Origin: Bubalus kerabau
Taxonomy: Eukaryota; Chordata; Mammalia; Artiodactyla; Bovidae
Assembly (NCBI RefSeq): GCF_029407905.1
Contig: NC_073628.1
Span: 17,017,501 to 17,081,500 of the forward strand
Reading direction: 5' to 3'
DNA length: 64,000 bases
The notes under the pieces are model-generated. The model searched no databases. It had not been told where the DNA came from and saw nothing but the letters and a program-made list of their open reading frames with translations. Both the position numbers and the translations under genes were made by a program. Below are positions 11,081-19,815 of this stretch, piece after piece; position 1 is the stretch's first letter; each line of letters opens with the position of its first letter.

Positions 11081-11529
11081 TGTTGGAGGCTGTTATTTAT
11101 CTGTGATATTGGCCTCTGGTGTCTCCGGGGTGAGAAGGGAGGGAGCAGAAGGGGAAGGACCGAGTCCCTGGTGGTGGAGGACTGATAGATTGCCAGCAGG
11201 ACGGGCCAGGTGCTCCCTTCTCCCCAATCATCCTTGAGGGAAGAGTCCCCACTAAGCCCTGCCACCCTGGATTGTTCCCCCAGCCACTCCATCTACAGTT
11301 TTGATCCAGAACGCGCAGGGCAAAGCCATGTAAAAGCTTTCTCAAGTGCTGAGTCCATTTCAGAAATGATTGTCGGGAACTCGGGAATGCAGGAAGCTTA
11401 TTGCACTGTGATCCCTGCAGATTGGATTCAGTGCTGTGCGAGCTGACAGCGTGATGGGCTGACCCCGCTGGTGGGGTCACCTGCTGATTGCGCCCTGCGG
11501 CCCTGCCGCTCCTCTCCCCAGCTGTGGAG
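11081..11529. other. Unassigned sequence
   Basis: Unique, moderately GC-rich sequence. A 127-codon minus-strand open frame covers 11097-11480 but has no recognisable domain, and it extends towards the SINE, so I do not call it a gene. Confidence 0.45.
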
Positions 11530-11830
11530 AGACTGGAGGCAAGAGGATCAATTAAATTGGTGGAGGAGGTTTCACCTTTAAAATGTGGGGAAAAAAATCA
11601 GGCTTTGTATATAGAAGTTGATGTAATTATTAAGAAATAAAAATAAAAATATTGGCATGTTAAGAAAATACCCAACTGGTTTAGAAAAAATGTTTTTTAA
11701 ATCCTCAACAGACATTTATCCAGAGGAGGAATATTCACTAAGCCAAATTTGCTCTTAATCCTTAATCCACAAGGCTATGATCCCTGATTTCACCAAGTAA
11801 GAGCTGGCATGAATGCTAATTGGACTCTCT
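11530..11830. other. AT-rich segment with tandem TTAATCC; possible regulatory element
   Basis: The heptamer TTAATCC is repeated back to back at 11755-11761 and 11762-11768. TAATCC is the core bound by K50 homeodomain factors of the OTX/PITX/CRX type (established knowledge). Other TAAT cores lie nearby (AATTAAATTGG near 11550, GCTAATTGG near 11815). No repeat family is evident. Enhancer function is inference. Confidence 0.25.
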
Positions 11831-12689
11831 CCCGCCCCCATCTCTTCTGTTTTTGGAGGCCAGCATTTGACGTTTGGAAGTCCTGCCTTGCTTTCCCTTG
11901 TGGGGGCCTTGTGTTTGAATGACACACCCTACCATTCTCTTTGCCATTTGTAGTTTAATTGTACTTTATTGGTGAAAATAGGAATCTTGTCAACAGCCCC
12001 CAGCTTAACCAGGCTTATCAGGGAACCAGAAAGGGAGAATGAGATTCAGAGAGATGTACCTGGCCTGGTTCATTCCAGAAGAGTGATAGATGGTAACATT
12101 TCCGGGCAAGACATGGCAGGAAATCTGACAGACAGGAATTAAGGCACCAAATGGAAAAGTCAATCGCTTATTCACTCCAAGTTTCATAGTTGAAGGAAAT
12201 GTTATTTGATTTCAAGGCTCCCTCTTTCCCCTCTTTCTGCAAGGCAGGAAGTACAGAAGAATTAATTCTCTGTCTTCACAATCATTTTCCAGGCTCAGTG
12301 AGTCTGTGTTTGTGTGTGTGTAAATTGTCATTTAAACTTGTACTAATGTTTTGCAAATGTGTATTTTCCAACAACATTAGGTCTTTCAAAGTCTCATGTA
12401 AGTAAAAGGCTGTGATTCCTTTTCTCAGAATGTCTCCTGTCACTTCCAGGATAGACCCAAAGCAAGAGCGAAAATAATAAGAATTTAAAAAATAACGGTA
12501 CTACTTTTCTGTATTATGCGTCTTATTTGTACACCGTTTGATAGTTTTCTATGATACTTGCATCGCATTTGATGGAAATGGCTAACAGCAGTGGTATACC
12601 ATTGACGCAAATACTTATCGGCTAAACACTGGGCACCCGTGAAATAAAATGTTGCTTGCACTGACCCTGGGACCAAGTTGCTGCCATGT
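11831..12689. other. Unassigned unique sequence
   Basis: Mixed-composition DNA with no recognised mobile element. There is a short (TG) run near 12310-12322. Open frames are under 75 codons and unremarkable. Confidence 0.5.
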
Positions 12690-12815
12690 TCCTCGCTTAC
12701 CAGGGAGAAGCGCAGGCTTGGAGAGTTGATTCATGTCCCCAAGATCCCCCACCAACTAAGGGAGAGAAATGAGGTTTGGTCTAAGCCACATTGACACTGG
12801 AACCTGACCTCTTAA
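12690..12815 (-). mobile_element. Possible MIR relic
   Basis: The complement of MIR middle sequence is recognisable in GGAGAGTTGATTCATGTCCCCAAGATC and GAGGTTTGGTCTAAGCCACATTGACACTGG, but the match is weak. Confidence 0.4.
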
Positions 12816-13330
12816 AAGGTTTGTTCTCCCTGTGTTCAAAGTGAGGATAGGGCCAAAAAATGAAGGACCAACCCAGGCACTAGACTCAGGTCTTATTAAC
12901 TCTTACAGCTGCTCTCCTCACCCTGCTGAGGCCAAGGATAAGGATAATCTTGGCGCCAAAACAGGAATTCCTGTAGGGTGCCTTCCAGTCACCCTCTCAA
13001 TGCAGGAGAAAAAGGTTCTGAGACTCTGGGCCAACCTATGCATGGTCCCTTGGGATGTAAGAAGGGAGAAAGGGTTAGTGAGAATGGAGACTGACCTTCT
13101 GAGCGTGAAATACTATGAAACAAAGAAGAAACACTCTCTCCTCTCCGACCCCGACCTTCCAAATAAAATTCTTACAACATTAAGCAAATGCTTACTTCAA
13201 AACCTCAGATAGAGCATTCATCGCCTCTAAAGCTGCCCAGATGTCCCCTGGAATGGAAGGCTTGCAGTGACTGTGTGCTCTTTCTTTTCTCAGACTGATT
13301 ACTCTGACTGGTGGGTTCCCTTCGGAACCA
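12816..13330. other. Unassigned unique sequence
   Basis: An open frame of 126 codons runs 12832-13212 on the plus strand. It has no similarity I recognise, no plausible Kozak context and no adjoining splice signals that make a gene model, so I leave it as noncoding. Confidence 0.4.
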
Positions 13331-13333
13331 TGG

Positions 13334-13546
13334 GCTTCCCTGGTGCTCAGATGGTAAAGAGTCTGCCTTCAATGCAGGAGACCCAGTTTTGATCCTTGGG
13401 ACACGAGGATCCCCTGGAGAAGGGGAGAGCAACACACACCAGTGTTCTTGCATGGAGAAGTCCATGGACAGAGAAGCCTGGAAGGCTACAGTCCGTGGGG
13501 TCCCAAAGAGTTGGACACGACTGAGTGACTAACACTTTCACTTCAT
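13334..13546 (+). mobile_element. Bov-tA SINE
   Basis: Complete plus-strand copy: GCTTCCCTGGTGCTCAGATGG head, TTTTGATCCTTGG box B, GATCCCCTGGAGAAGG junction, and the TTGGACACGACTGAGTGACT tail with AACACTTTCACTTC. Several point changes indicate moderate age. Confidence 0.93.
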
Positions 13547-13582
13547 TTCCAGTAACAGCTGTCAGCTCCCCACCAGAATTAC

Positions 13583-13672
13583 TGCTGTTGTTCAGTGGCT
13601 AAGTTGTGTCCAACTCTTTGTGACCCCGTGGACTGCAGCACTCCAGGCTTCCCTCCTTCACCATCTCCCAGA
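13583..13672 (-). mobile_element. BovB 3'-end fragment
   Basis: TGCTGTTGTTCAGTGGCTAAGTTGTGTCCAACTCTTTGTGACCCCGTGGACTGCAGCACTCCAGGCTTCCCTCCTTCACCATCTCCC is the complement of the BovB 3' terminus. It runs from the tail towards the region encoding the last residues of ORF2 and is 5'-truncated after about 90 bases. Confidence 0.85.
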
Positions 13673-14010
13673 ATAGTTGCACTGATTCTTGGAGTCTATT
13701 TACAGTAGCACCGATAGGGTTACCCAACAAAATTCAACCAAGAAATAAAATTAAAATAGTGTGCCTTGGCTTCCACTGTACAAGCGGCCTGAATTTCATC
13801 TATAGCTGTGTACATTCCATAGAAGAGTCGGGATTATCACCTTATAGTCTTGATTTACTTTTTTTTTTCTTTAAGCAAATCCATCAATTTAGTTACAAAG
13901 CCATTGTCTACATTATTGTGGATGAAAGCAACTGATTCCTATCAGGATCATAGTCATTGAAAATAGCCAAATGATTTTTAAATTAATTTTTATTGGAATA
14001 TAATTGATTT

Positions 14011-14383
14011 GGCTTCCCCGGTGGCTCAGACAGTAAAGAATCCACCTGGAATACAAGAGACCCAGGTTTGATCCCTGGGTCGAGAAGATCCCCTGGAGGA
14101 GGGCATGGCAACGCACTCCAGTATTCTTGCCTGGAGAATCCCATGGTCATGTAGCCCTAATTCACTGTGATGTTGTTGTTCAGCCACTAAGTTGTGTCCA
14201 ACTCTTTTCAACCCCACGGACTGCAGCACACCAGTCTTCCCTGTCCTTCACTGTCTCCCGGAGTTTGCTCAAACTCATGTGCATGAGTTTGAGTCGGTGA
14301 TGCCTTCCAACCATCTTGTCCTGTGCATGTCCATCCCATGGACTTGTAGCCCTCAAAGAGTTGGATGTGACTGAGTGATCGTC
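14011..14383 (+). mobile_element. Bov-tA SINE, interrupted by a BovB fragment
   Basis: The 5' part (14011-14158) has GGCTTCCCCGGTGGCTCAGAC, GGTTTGATCCCTGGGTCGAG and GGAGAATCCCATGG. The 3' end (14334-14383) has CAAAGAGTTGGATGTGACTGAGTGATC. The middle of the Bov-A body is missing or replaced. The 3' end resumes after an inserted BovB fragment, and the surrounding L1 resumes after this SINE. Confidence 0.8.
14159..14333 (-). mobile_element. BovB 3' fragment nested in Bov-tA
   Basis: The complement of the BovB end is present: TTGTTCAGCCACTAAGTTGTGTCCAAC, CTGTCTCCCGGAGTTTGCTCAAACTCATG, then GAGTCGGTGATGCCTTCCAACCATC. It is flanked by near-identical 20-mers at 14139-14158 and 14334-14353 (18 of 20 positions equal by my count, both ending GTAGCCCT), which fits a target-site duplication. 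Confidence 0.75.
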
Positions 14384-14448
14384 ATTTTTATTTTTCTATA
14401 GTTGCTTTGCAGTGCTGTGTTAGTTTATATTGCACAGCAAAGTGAATT

Positions 14449-14636
14449 GGAAAAGACTGAGGGCAGGAGGAAAAGGGGGTGGCAGATGACCAGATGGTTG
14501 GAAGGCATCACCGACTCAATGGACATGAGTTTGAGCAAACTCCAGGAGATGCTGAAGGACAGGGAAGCCTGGTGTGCTGCATTCCATGGGGTCAAAAAGA
14601 GTTGGACACAACTTAGTGACTGAACAGCAACAGCAG
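14449..14636 (+). mobile_element. BovB 3' fragment nested in L1
   Basis: Plus-strand BovB end: GGAAAAGACTGAGGGCAGGAGGAAAAGGGGG, ATCACCGACTCAATGGACATGAGTTTGAGC, then GTTGGACACAACTTAGTGACTGAACAGCAACAGC. It is flanked by AGTGAATT at 14441-14448 and 14637-14644 (target duplication), which places it inside the L1. Confidence 0.88.
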
Positions 14637-14735
14637 AGTGAATTAGCCATACACAACAAATAATGTGGAATGCACTTCCATACAAAATCCTTTCTCTGAA
14701 GATCTCAAAGCAACTTTGTATTTATTACGGCATTT

Positions 14736-14939
14736 GGTGGCTCAGATGGTTAAGCATCTGTCTACAATGCGGGAGACCTGAGTTCGATCCCTGGGTTGGG
14801 AAGATCCCCTGGAGAAGGAAATGGCAATCCACTCCAGTACTGTTGCCTGGAAAATCCCATGGACAGATGAGCCTGGTAGGCTACAGTCCACGGGGTCACA
14901 GAGAGTCAGACATGACTGAGTGACTTCACTTCACTTCAT
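14736..14939 (+). mobile_element. Bov-tA SINE
   Basis: Complete copy with GGTGGCTCAGATGGTTAAGC head, GAGTTCGATCCCTGGGTTGG box B and a CACTTCACTTCAT tail. The heptamer GGCATTT at 14729-14735 is repeated at 14940-14946 and is the target duplication. The preserved box B suggests a relatively young copy. Confidence 0.94.
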
Positions 14940-15069
14940 GGCATTTCTACTCAAAATACTCCTTTAAGATGGGAAGGTGATAGTGGTAATCTTCACATTA
15001 GAGAGGAGAAATGGATGGAAGCAGAGTTAGTTTGCCAGTGTGTCTTTGTGCTGGTAACTGTAAGTGGAT

Positions 15070-15201
15070 AAGCTGTTGCTGCTAAGTCAGGTCAGTCGTG
15101 TCCAACTCTGTGCGACTCCATAGACAGCAGCCCACCAGGCTCTGCCGTCCCTGGGATTCTCCAGGCAAGAGCACTGGAGTGGAGTGCCATTGCCTTCTCT
15201 G
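15070..15201 (-). mobile_element. Bov-A monomer (half Bov-A2)
   Basis: A single monomer with a GCTGTTGCTGCTAAGTCAGGTCAGTCGTGTCC start and a GGAGTGGAGTGCCATTGCC end. Its target duplication GTAAGTGGAT is exact at 15060-15069 and 15202-15211. Confidence 0.93.
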
Positions 15202-15211
15202 GTAAGTGGAT

Positions 15212-15650
15212 CAGGTGTACATAATTCAACCCAGACCCAGGTGCAGTGGGAGGAGGAGGGAGCAGTCGGAGGGGACACCCTAACTTGGAAGCCACTGGAG
15301 ACTTAGGGATATCACCAATCTACCTTGAGTGGAAAAAAGGAATCCCTTTAGGGAGTACTACTGACTTTCCTAAAACTAGTCCAAGTGTTTGTGTAGCTTA
15401 TGACAAACTTAGCCAGATAATTCTGTGAGATGATGGAATTGAGATAGAGGTCCTGGCAAATGACCAGCTGCCCTACATGCTAGGATGGCGCCTAGGACCT
15501 TGATGCTGCAGGGAGTGAACAATAGAGGTAGGCAGTCCTGATGAGGACTTCAAAGGGCTTGGGGCAGGGATCGAAGAGGGTGGAAGAGGGTATGGGACTG
15601 ATGTGGGCAGAGTCTCAAGAGCTCTCAGAAAGTGTCTTTTAAGGTGTACT
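15212..15650. other. Unassigned unique sequence
   Basis: About 440 bases between two SINE insertions with no repeat family or coding signal that I recognise. Confidence 0.5.
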
Positions 15651-15658
15651 GCCCTCAG

Positions 15659-15920
15659 AAGGCAATGGCACCCCACTCCAGTACTCTTGCCTGGAAAATC
15701 CCATGGACGGAGGGGCCTGGTAGGCTGCAGTCCATGGGGTCGATAAGAGTCGGACACAACTGAGTGACTTCACTTTCACTTTCATGCATTGGAGAAGGAA
15801 ATGGCACCCCACTCCAGTGTTCTTGCCTGGAGAATCCCAGGTATGGGGGAGCCTGGTGGGCTGCCTTCTATGGGTTCACACAGAGTCGGACACGACTGAA
15901 GTGACTCCACAGCAGCAGCA
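15659..15920 (+). mobile_element. Bov-A2 SINE (dimeric)
   Basis: Two plus-strand Bov-A monomers joined by TTCACTTTCACTTTCATGCATT, ending in (AGC)n at 15911-15920. Flanks GCCCTCAG (15651-15658) and GCCCTGAG (15921-15928) form an 8-bp target duplication with one later change. Confidence 0.95.
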
Positions 15921-16219
15921 GCCCTGAGGGGAGGGAGATGATGCTTTTTCCGGGAACTTGACTGCTGTGGACATTTAGAGATTCAGATCTCTACTCGCAG
16001 TAACCGTGGTTGTCAAGAGTTGAAGTCCACACCAAATGACTGTGGTGTGTGTGTGGGTTTCATCTGATTTGGTTTGTTTCTTCTCCATCCTCTAAAAGGC
16101 CCTGCCTGTGTCACTGTGATTGACATGTCATTGTCCAGGGATGGGCATCCAGAGTAAAGAGTGAGGTACCGCTTCCAACACAGTATTCCCTCAGTCTATC
16201 TCCTCCTCATGTGACCGTC

Positions 16220-16330
16220 ACCCTTATTGAGGTAAGGAGACCAGGGCTTTTAGAGATTCAATAACTAACCCAAGGTCAGGTGGCAAATAGTAACTGACTG
16301 AAGAGCGTGGACTCAGCTACCATGTCAGGC
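16220..16330 (-). mobile_element. MIR relic, inverted
   Basis: GAGGTAAGGAGACCAGGGC, TTCAATAACTAACCCAAGGTCAGGTGGC and GGACTCAGCTACCA are the complement of the MIR middle and 5' region. Confidence 0.5.
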
Positions 16331-16434
16331 TTTTGGTCATTAATTTATTTAGAAAGAAATTTAAAATTCCCATGGATTCACTTATAGGTCTCAGAATATG
16401 TCTAAAAATAAGTGTCCTTTGGTCAATAACCGGT

Positions 16435-16600
16435 ACGGGGCTGTGGTTAACTCCTTGCGTTCAGCCCTGGCTCCCTTGCTCACTAGCTGCATGCCCTCGA
16501 TCAAGTCATTTAACCTCTCTGTGACTCATTAGAACCCTCGTGAAGGTCGAATGAGTGAGTTTTTATAAACCACTTAAGACAGCATTATTTGACATCCCAA
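16435..16600 (+). mobile_element. MIR SINE relic
   Basis: CTGTGGTTAACTCCTTGCG, TCACTAGCTGCATGCCC, CAAGTCATTTAACCTCTCTGTGACTCA and GAAGGTCGAATGAGTGAG appear in MIR order on the plus strand. Confidence 0.7.
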
Positions 16601-17234
16601 AGGTTTAAGAAAAGCTGGCAGGCCAGAGAATGAAGTCAGAAGGGTCTGAGCTCCTTGCTGAGGGGCCGGATGGAGTTAAGTCCTGTTGCAGAAGATTTGA
16701 TGCCTTAGAGTTAGGATCAGGTATGGCTGTGTTTTTGACTGTCAATTTCCATCCCCAGTCTTTTCACTTGAACACCTTTTATTGGCACTAAATTTGTTTT
16801 CGGATAATGAAAGCAGATGTTCTGTTTATGCCCTCACCCGTTCACCTCCAAGTCTCACCTCAAAGACACCTTCCTTCTTCCACCCCTGCATCTGAGCTCA
16901 GTGGAGCCCTGTGTTCAGGGCCGAGGTAGGCGTGGGGAGAGCACGCTGCTGGAAAGCCATAGCCTGGGAGGGGTTAACACAGTATCTGGGCCTCCTCCTC
17001 CAGTCGTAGGGGCTCATCAGATAAACAAATGCACGAACTTACAAGTGATTAGAAACATGTTTACTAGAGTGGAAGAAAAACAGCCTTTTGGCATGGCTGG
17101 CGCTGTGGCCTCAGGAACAGCAGCTGCAGCCTGGGACAGCAGTCGGGGGGCGGGGAAGAGAAAGTCCATGTGGACCTGCCAAGTGTTCCACTTCAGGAGT
17201 GGGTATTTCCAAGTAGAGGAGAAGCGTGTGTGTA
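16601..17234. other. Unassigned sequence
   Basis: Includes the start of the longest open frame in the window (16817-17476, 219 codons, plus strand). That frame passes through unique DNA, a GA microsatellite and the MIR at 17360, so it is a chance frame. No other feature is recognised. Confidence 0.5.
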
Positions 17235-17300
17235 TGAGAGAGAGAGAGAGAGAATTGGAGAGGGAGAGAGAGATGCCAAAGGAGATGGAGAGAGAGAAGA
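17235..17300. repeat. (GA)n microsatellite and purine tract
   Basis: A perfect GA run at 17235-17253 is followed by imperfect GAGA/GGAGA purines. It encodes Arg/Glu-rich nonsense peptides in the forward frames. Confidence 0.9.
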
Positions 17301-17359
17301 AATGCAGGGGGACAGTGACAGAGGCGCGGCGTGGTGGCACAGAAGCAACAAGGCAGTGG

Positions 17360-17585
17360 CAGGCGAACATAATCCCAGTGGGTTTGGGTTTGAATCCCGT
17401 CTCTTTCAGCCAGGAGCTGGGTGTTCTTGACCTCGCTCCTTGCCCTCTACGAATCTTTGTTTCTTCACCTCCATGATCCTGGCCGTAATCCGTCCTTGGC
17501 ATCTCAGTATCACTTGCTGTACCTTTAGCATCTAGCACGAGACCCACAACACAAACGGTGCTCAGTAAATGCTGGTTCTCTCTGT
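17360..17585 (+). mobile_element. MIR SINE relic
   Basis: GGTTTGGGTTTGAATCCCGTCTC (box B region) is followed by TCTTGACCTCGCTCC and TTTGTTTCTTCACCTCCATGATC, ending GGTGCTCAGTAAATGCTGGTT, which is the usual MIR 3' end. Confidence 0.75.
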
Positions 17586-17894
17586 GGTTCTGCAGTGGAT
17601 CTTCCAGGAAGGCTGCAAGAGCAGAGGGTCTTCCATGCTGAGTGCAATGCTTTCAGGAGGGGAGGGGGACAGGTGAGAGGTGTCCGGCAGCAAAAACTCT
17701 TGAGAGCATATTTTTACTTATGAAGTCACTCTTGCAGAGGGTGGAGAAATAGGACGCACACCTCTTTTATAATTAAAAATGAAAGATATTTATTTTTATT
17801 CAGTAAATACAGAGTATGACTAAACTATACCCTCATCTCAAACTTTGCCATTTAACAGGGAAAGCAGGAAGAAGAGAGAGGTGTTAGAATTGAG
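17586..17894. other. Unassigned sequence
   Basis: About 300 bases with an AT-rich stretch near 17765-17815. No family recognised. Confidence 0.45.
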
Positions 17895-18082
17895 ATGAGC
17901 TCAGCTCAGTGCTCTATGATGACCTAGAGGGGTTGGAGGTAGAGGGTGAGGGAGGCCCACAGGGAGGGAATATATATATATATGCATATATATATATATA
18001 TTTATGCATGTGGCTGATTCTCTTCATTGTACAGCAGAAACTAATACAACATTGTAAAGCAATTATACTCCAATTAAATAGA
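17895..18082 (+). mobile_element. L1 3' end containing an AT microsatellite
   Basis: Ruminant L1 tail with AGCTCAGCTCAGTGCTCTATGATGACCTAGAGGGG, then GTACAGCAGAAACTAATACAAC and TTATACTCCAATTAAATAG. Inside it the usual ATATATGTATACATATA segment has expanded to an (AT)n run at about 17969-18002. Confidence 0.88.
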
Positions 18083-18274
18083 AAAAGAAATGAAATAAGA
18101 AAGGGCCCTGGATTGCAATCCTGGGTTCCTATACATCCTCCCATCCCAACCCCAAATAAACAGCTCAGTTTCATAACTTGCTGAACTTTCAGTGTAGGAT
18201 TTCATTGGCCGATTAGATTCTACTACCTAAAAGGCAAGTGTGATAGCCATTCATGCACACTCTTTGGTATCTGT

Positions 18275-18400
18275 TCTTTCCCAAGCAAGCTCCATGAGGG
18301 CAGGATCAACAGTGCCTGCAGAAGGTGAGCTTACACAGATGATGAGCTGATGAACACACGAGTAAAGGATGGGAAGAGAGGAAGCACAGACAAGGGAGAG
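18275..18400 (+). mobile_element. Possible L2 3' terminus
   Basis: CAAGCTCCATGAGGGCAGGATC followed by CAGTGCCTG and ACACACGAGTAAAGGATG resembles the L2 end. The match is short and diverged. Confidence 0.35.
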
Positions 18401-18445
18401 TGTCTTCTGAATTTCTGCTTCCTTAAGTGAGTCTAGCCTAGAGTG

Positions 18446-18488
18446 TTGTTTAGTCACGAAGTCTTGTCCACCTCTTTGCAACCCCATG
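18446..18488 (-). mobile_element. 43-bp BovB/Bov-A tail micro-insertion
   Basis: Only the extreme 3' end of a Bov-type element is present (TTGTTTAGTCACGAAGTC to CAACCCCATG). It is bounded by a perfect 10-bp target duplication GCCTAGAGTG at 18436-18445 and 18489-18498. Its 5' truncation is extreme. Confidence 0.85.
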
Positions 18489-18586
18489 GCCTAGAGTGAG
18501 AACTTCTTAAATTTTACATGCTAATTGATGTGCCATGGATGAAGAAGGCATTCACGTTTAATGGAACCATGGACATTAAAATAAGA

Positions 18587-18800
18587 GCTTCCCTGGTGGC
18601 TCAGATGATAAAGAATTTTCCTGCAATGCAGGAGACCCGGGTTCGATCCCTGCATCGGAAAGATCCCCTGGAGAAGGGACTAGCAACTCACTCCAGTATT
18701 CTTGCCTGGAGACTCCCATAGATGGAGGAGCCTGGTGCACTATGGTCCATGGGGTCAGAAAGAGCTGGACAGGACTGAAGCAACTTAACAGGCACAGGTG
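18587..18800 (+). mobile_element. Bov-tA SINE
   Basis: Complete copy with GCTTCCCTGGTGGCTCAGATG head, GGGTTCGATCCCTGCATCGG box B and AAGAGCTGGACAGGACTGAAG tail. The flanks TTAAAATAAG and TTAAAAAAAAG are a plausible A-rich target duplication. Confidence 0.93.
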
Positions 18801-19739
18801 TTAAAAAAAAGTGAGTTATTCAAAGTGCTATCCTTCACTGATGTAAGCTGGGGGAGAGAGAGCTTTTTGCTACTGATAAAGCAGTAAATTTACTAAAGTA
18901 GATCAGAAACGTGGAGCGACACAGAAAATGCTTTGCCGCATCATGTGTTGTTGATGAAAACTGTTTATAGAAACCAAAGGCAGACTGTGACTTCCAGTCC
19001 TGGGAGAAGTATATACTATGTCAGATTCCCTTAGGAATGTACATTCTCTTGTGAAACGATGGCTGCTACCCTTTTTCTTCCATGGGGTCTCGACCTGAGG
19101 CTGCAGAATAATGAGGCTGCAGAAATCCATGCATTGCCTGCTTCATATTGGTGTGATTAATCTTTTTTGACTTTACGTGTCTACAAATGGTGTTAGTGGC
19201 CATAACTGCGCACGACTGCTATTTTTATCGGTCTGGAAAGTGAATATTTGTGTTAGAACATCTGCAAAAGCAAACACTTTTGCTCTGTTGAAAAATAATG
19301 AAGATCTAAGTGATTTTAAGAATAAACACTTAAATGCTGCTAGATTTGTATTCCTTTTACTGTTAATGCTGCATTGAAGATATTGTCATGCTGCAGCACA
19401 CTTTTTTTTTCTTGTTTCTTCTTTTCCTTTGTCTTTCAAAACATATTCATTCTAGCTGCATTTTCCCTCAAAAATCATGATAGCCATGCAGTATGTTCAT
19501 AAGTAAATATACATAAAATAAGCAGGATCAGGTATTTTCTGTCGCAAAATATGTCACAGTATATAAAAGTCCTTCCTGACACCTTTTGTGTCATACTCAC
19601 TAATGTTTAGCACGCTCATGATGCAGTTATAAAAGTCCCTCAAACAGTAGCTGATCAATTATTTTAAGTTCCTTGTATGGGGAGGGGTAGTGTTTAATTT
19701 TCATACCAGCTTGTAACTAATAGAGTATGTGGTTAATGA
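18801..19739. other. Unique AT-rich sequence, possibly conserved in part
   Basis: No repeat family is evident. The segment around 19150-19400 (TAAATGCTGCTAGATTTG, AAAAATAATGAAGATC) looks like slowly evolving noncoding DNA, but I cannot test conservation. A T-run lies near 19404. Confidence 0.3.
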
Positions 19740-19815
19740 AGGTATTGAATTAAATTGAATTAGATGGAATCAAATTGAATTGAACAGAAAGAAATTGAAT
19801 TGTATTGAATTATGA
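19740..19815. repeat. Imperfect (GAATT)n / (TTGAA)n tandem array
   Basis: About a dozen degenerate 5-10-bp units built on AAATTGAATT and GGAATCAAATTG. It is an old minisatellite-like expansion. Confidence 0.75.

Larger units (their letters stand above)
13975..14660 (-). mobile_element. L1 3' end, split by nested insertions
   Basis: Minus-strand L1 tail appears in three pieces. 13975-14010 has AATTTTTATTGGAATATAATTGATTT; about 14384-14448 has TAGTTGCTTTGCAGTGCTGTGTTAGTTTATATTGCACAGCAAAGTGAATT; and a short continuation lies after 14637. Put in order, these match the ruminant L1 end (complement of GTACAGCAGAAACTAACACAACATTG). Two later insertions, one itself interrupted, separate the pieces. 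Confidence 0.8.

Noticed and set aside
14736..14939. tRNA-like box B (GTTCGATCCCTGG) suggesting a tRNA gene
   Set aside because: The sequence is the tRNA-Glu-derived head of a Bov-tA SINE with no intact cloverleaf; the same holds for every other box B in the window.
16817..17476. Longest open frame in the window, 219 codons, plus strand
   Set aside because: It runs across unique DNA, a GA microsatellite (Arg/Glu runs) and a MIR relic. No domain is recognisable, and an antisense frame of 176 codons overlaps it for the same compositional reason.
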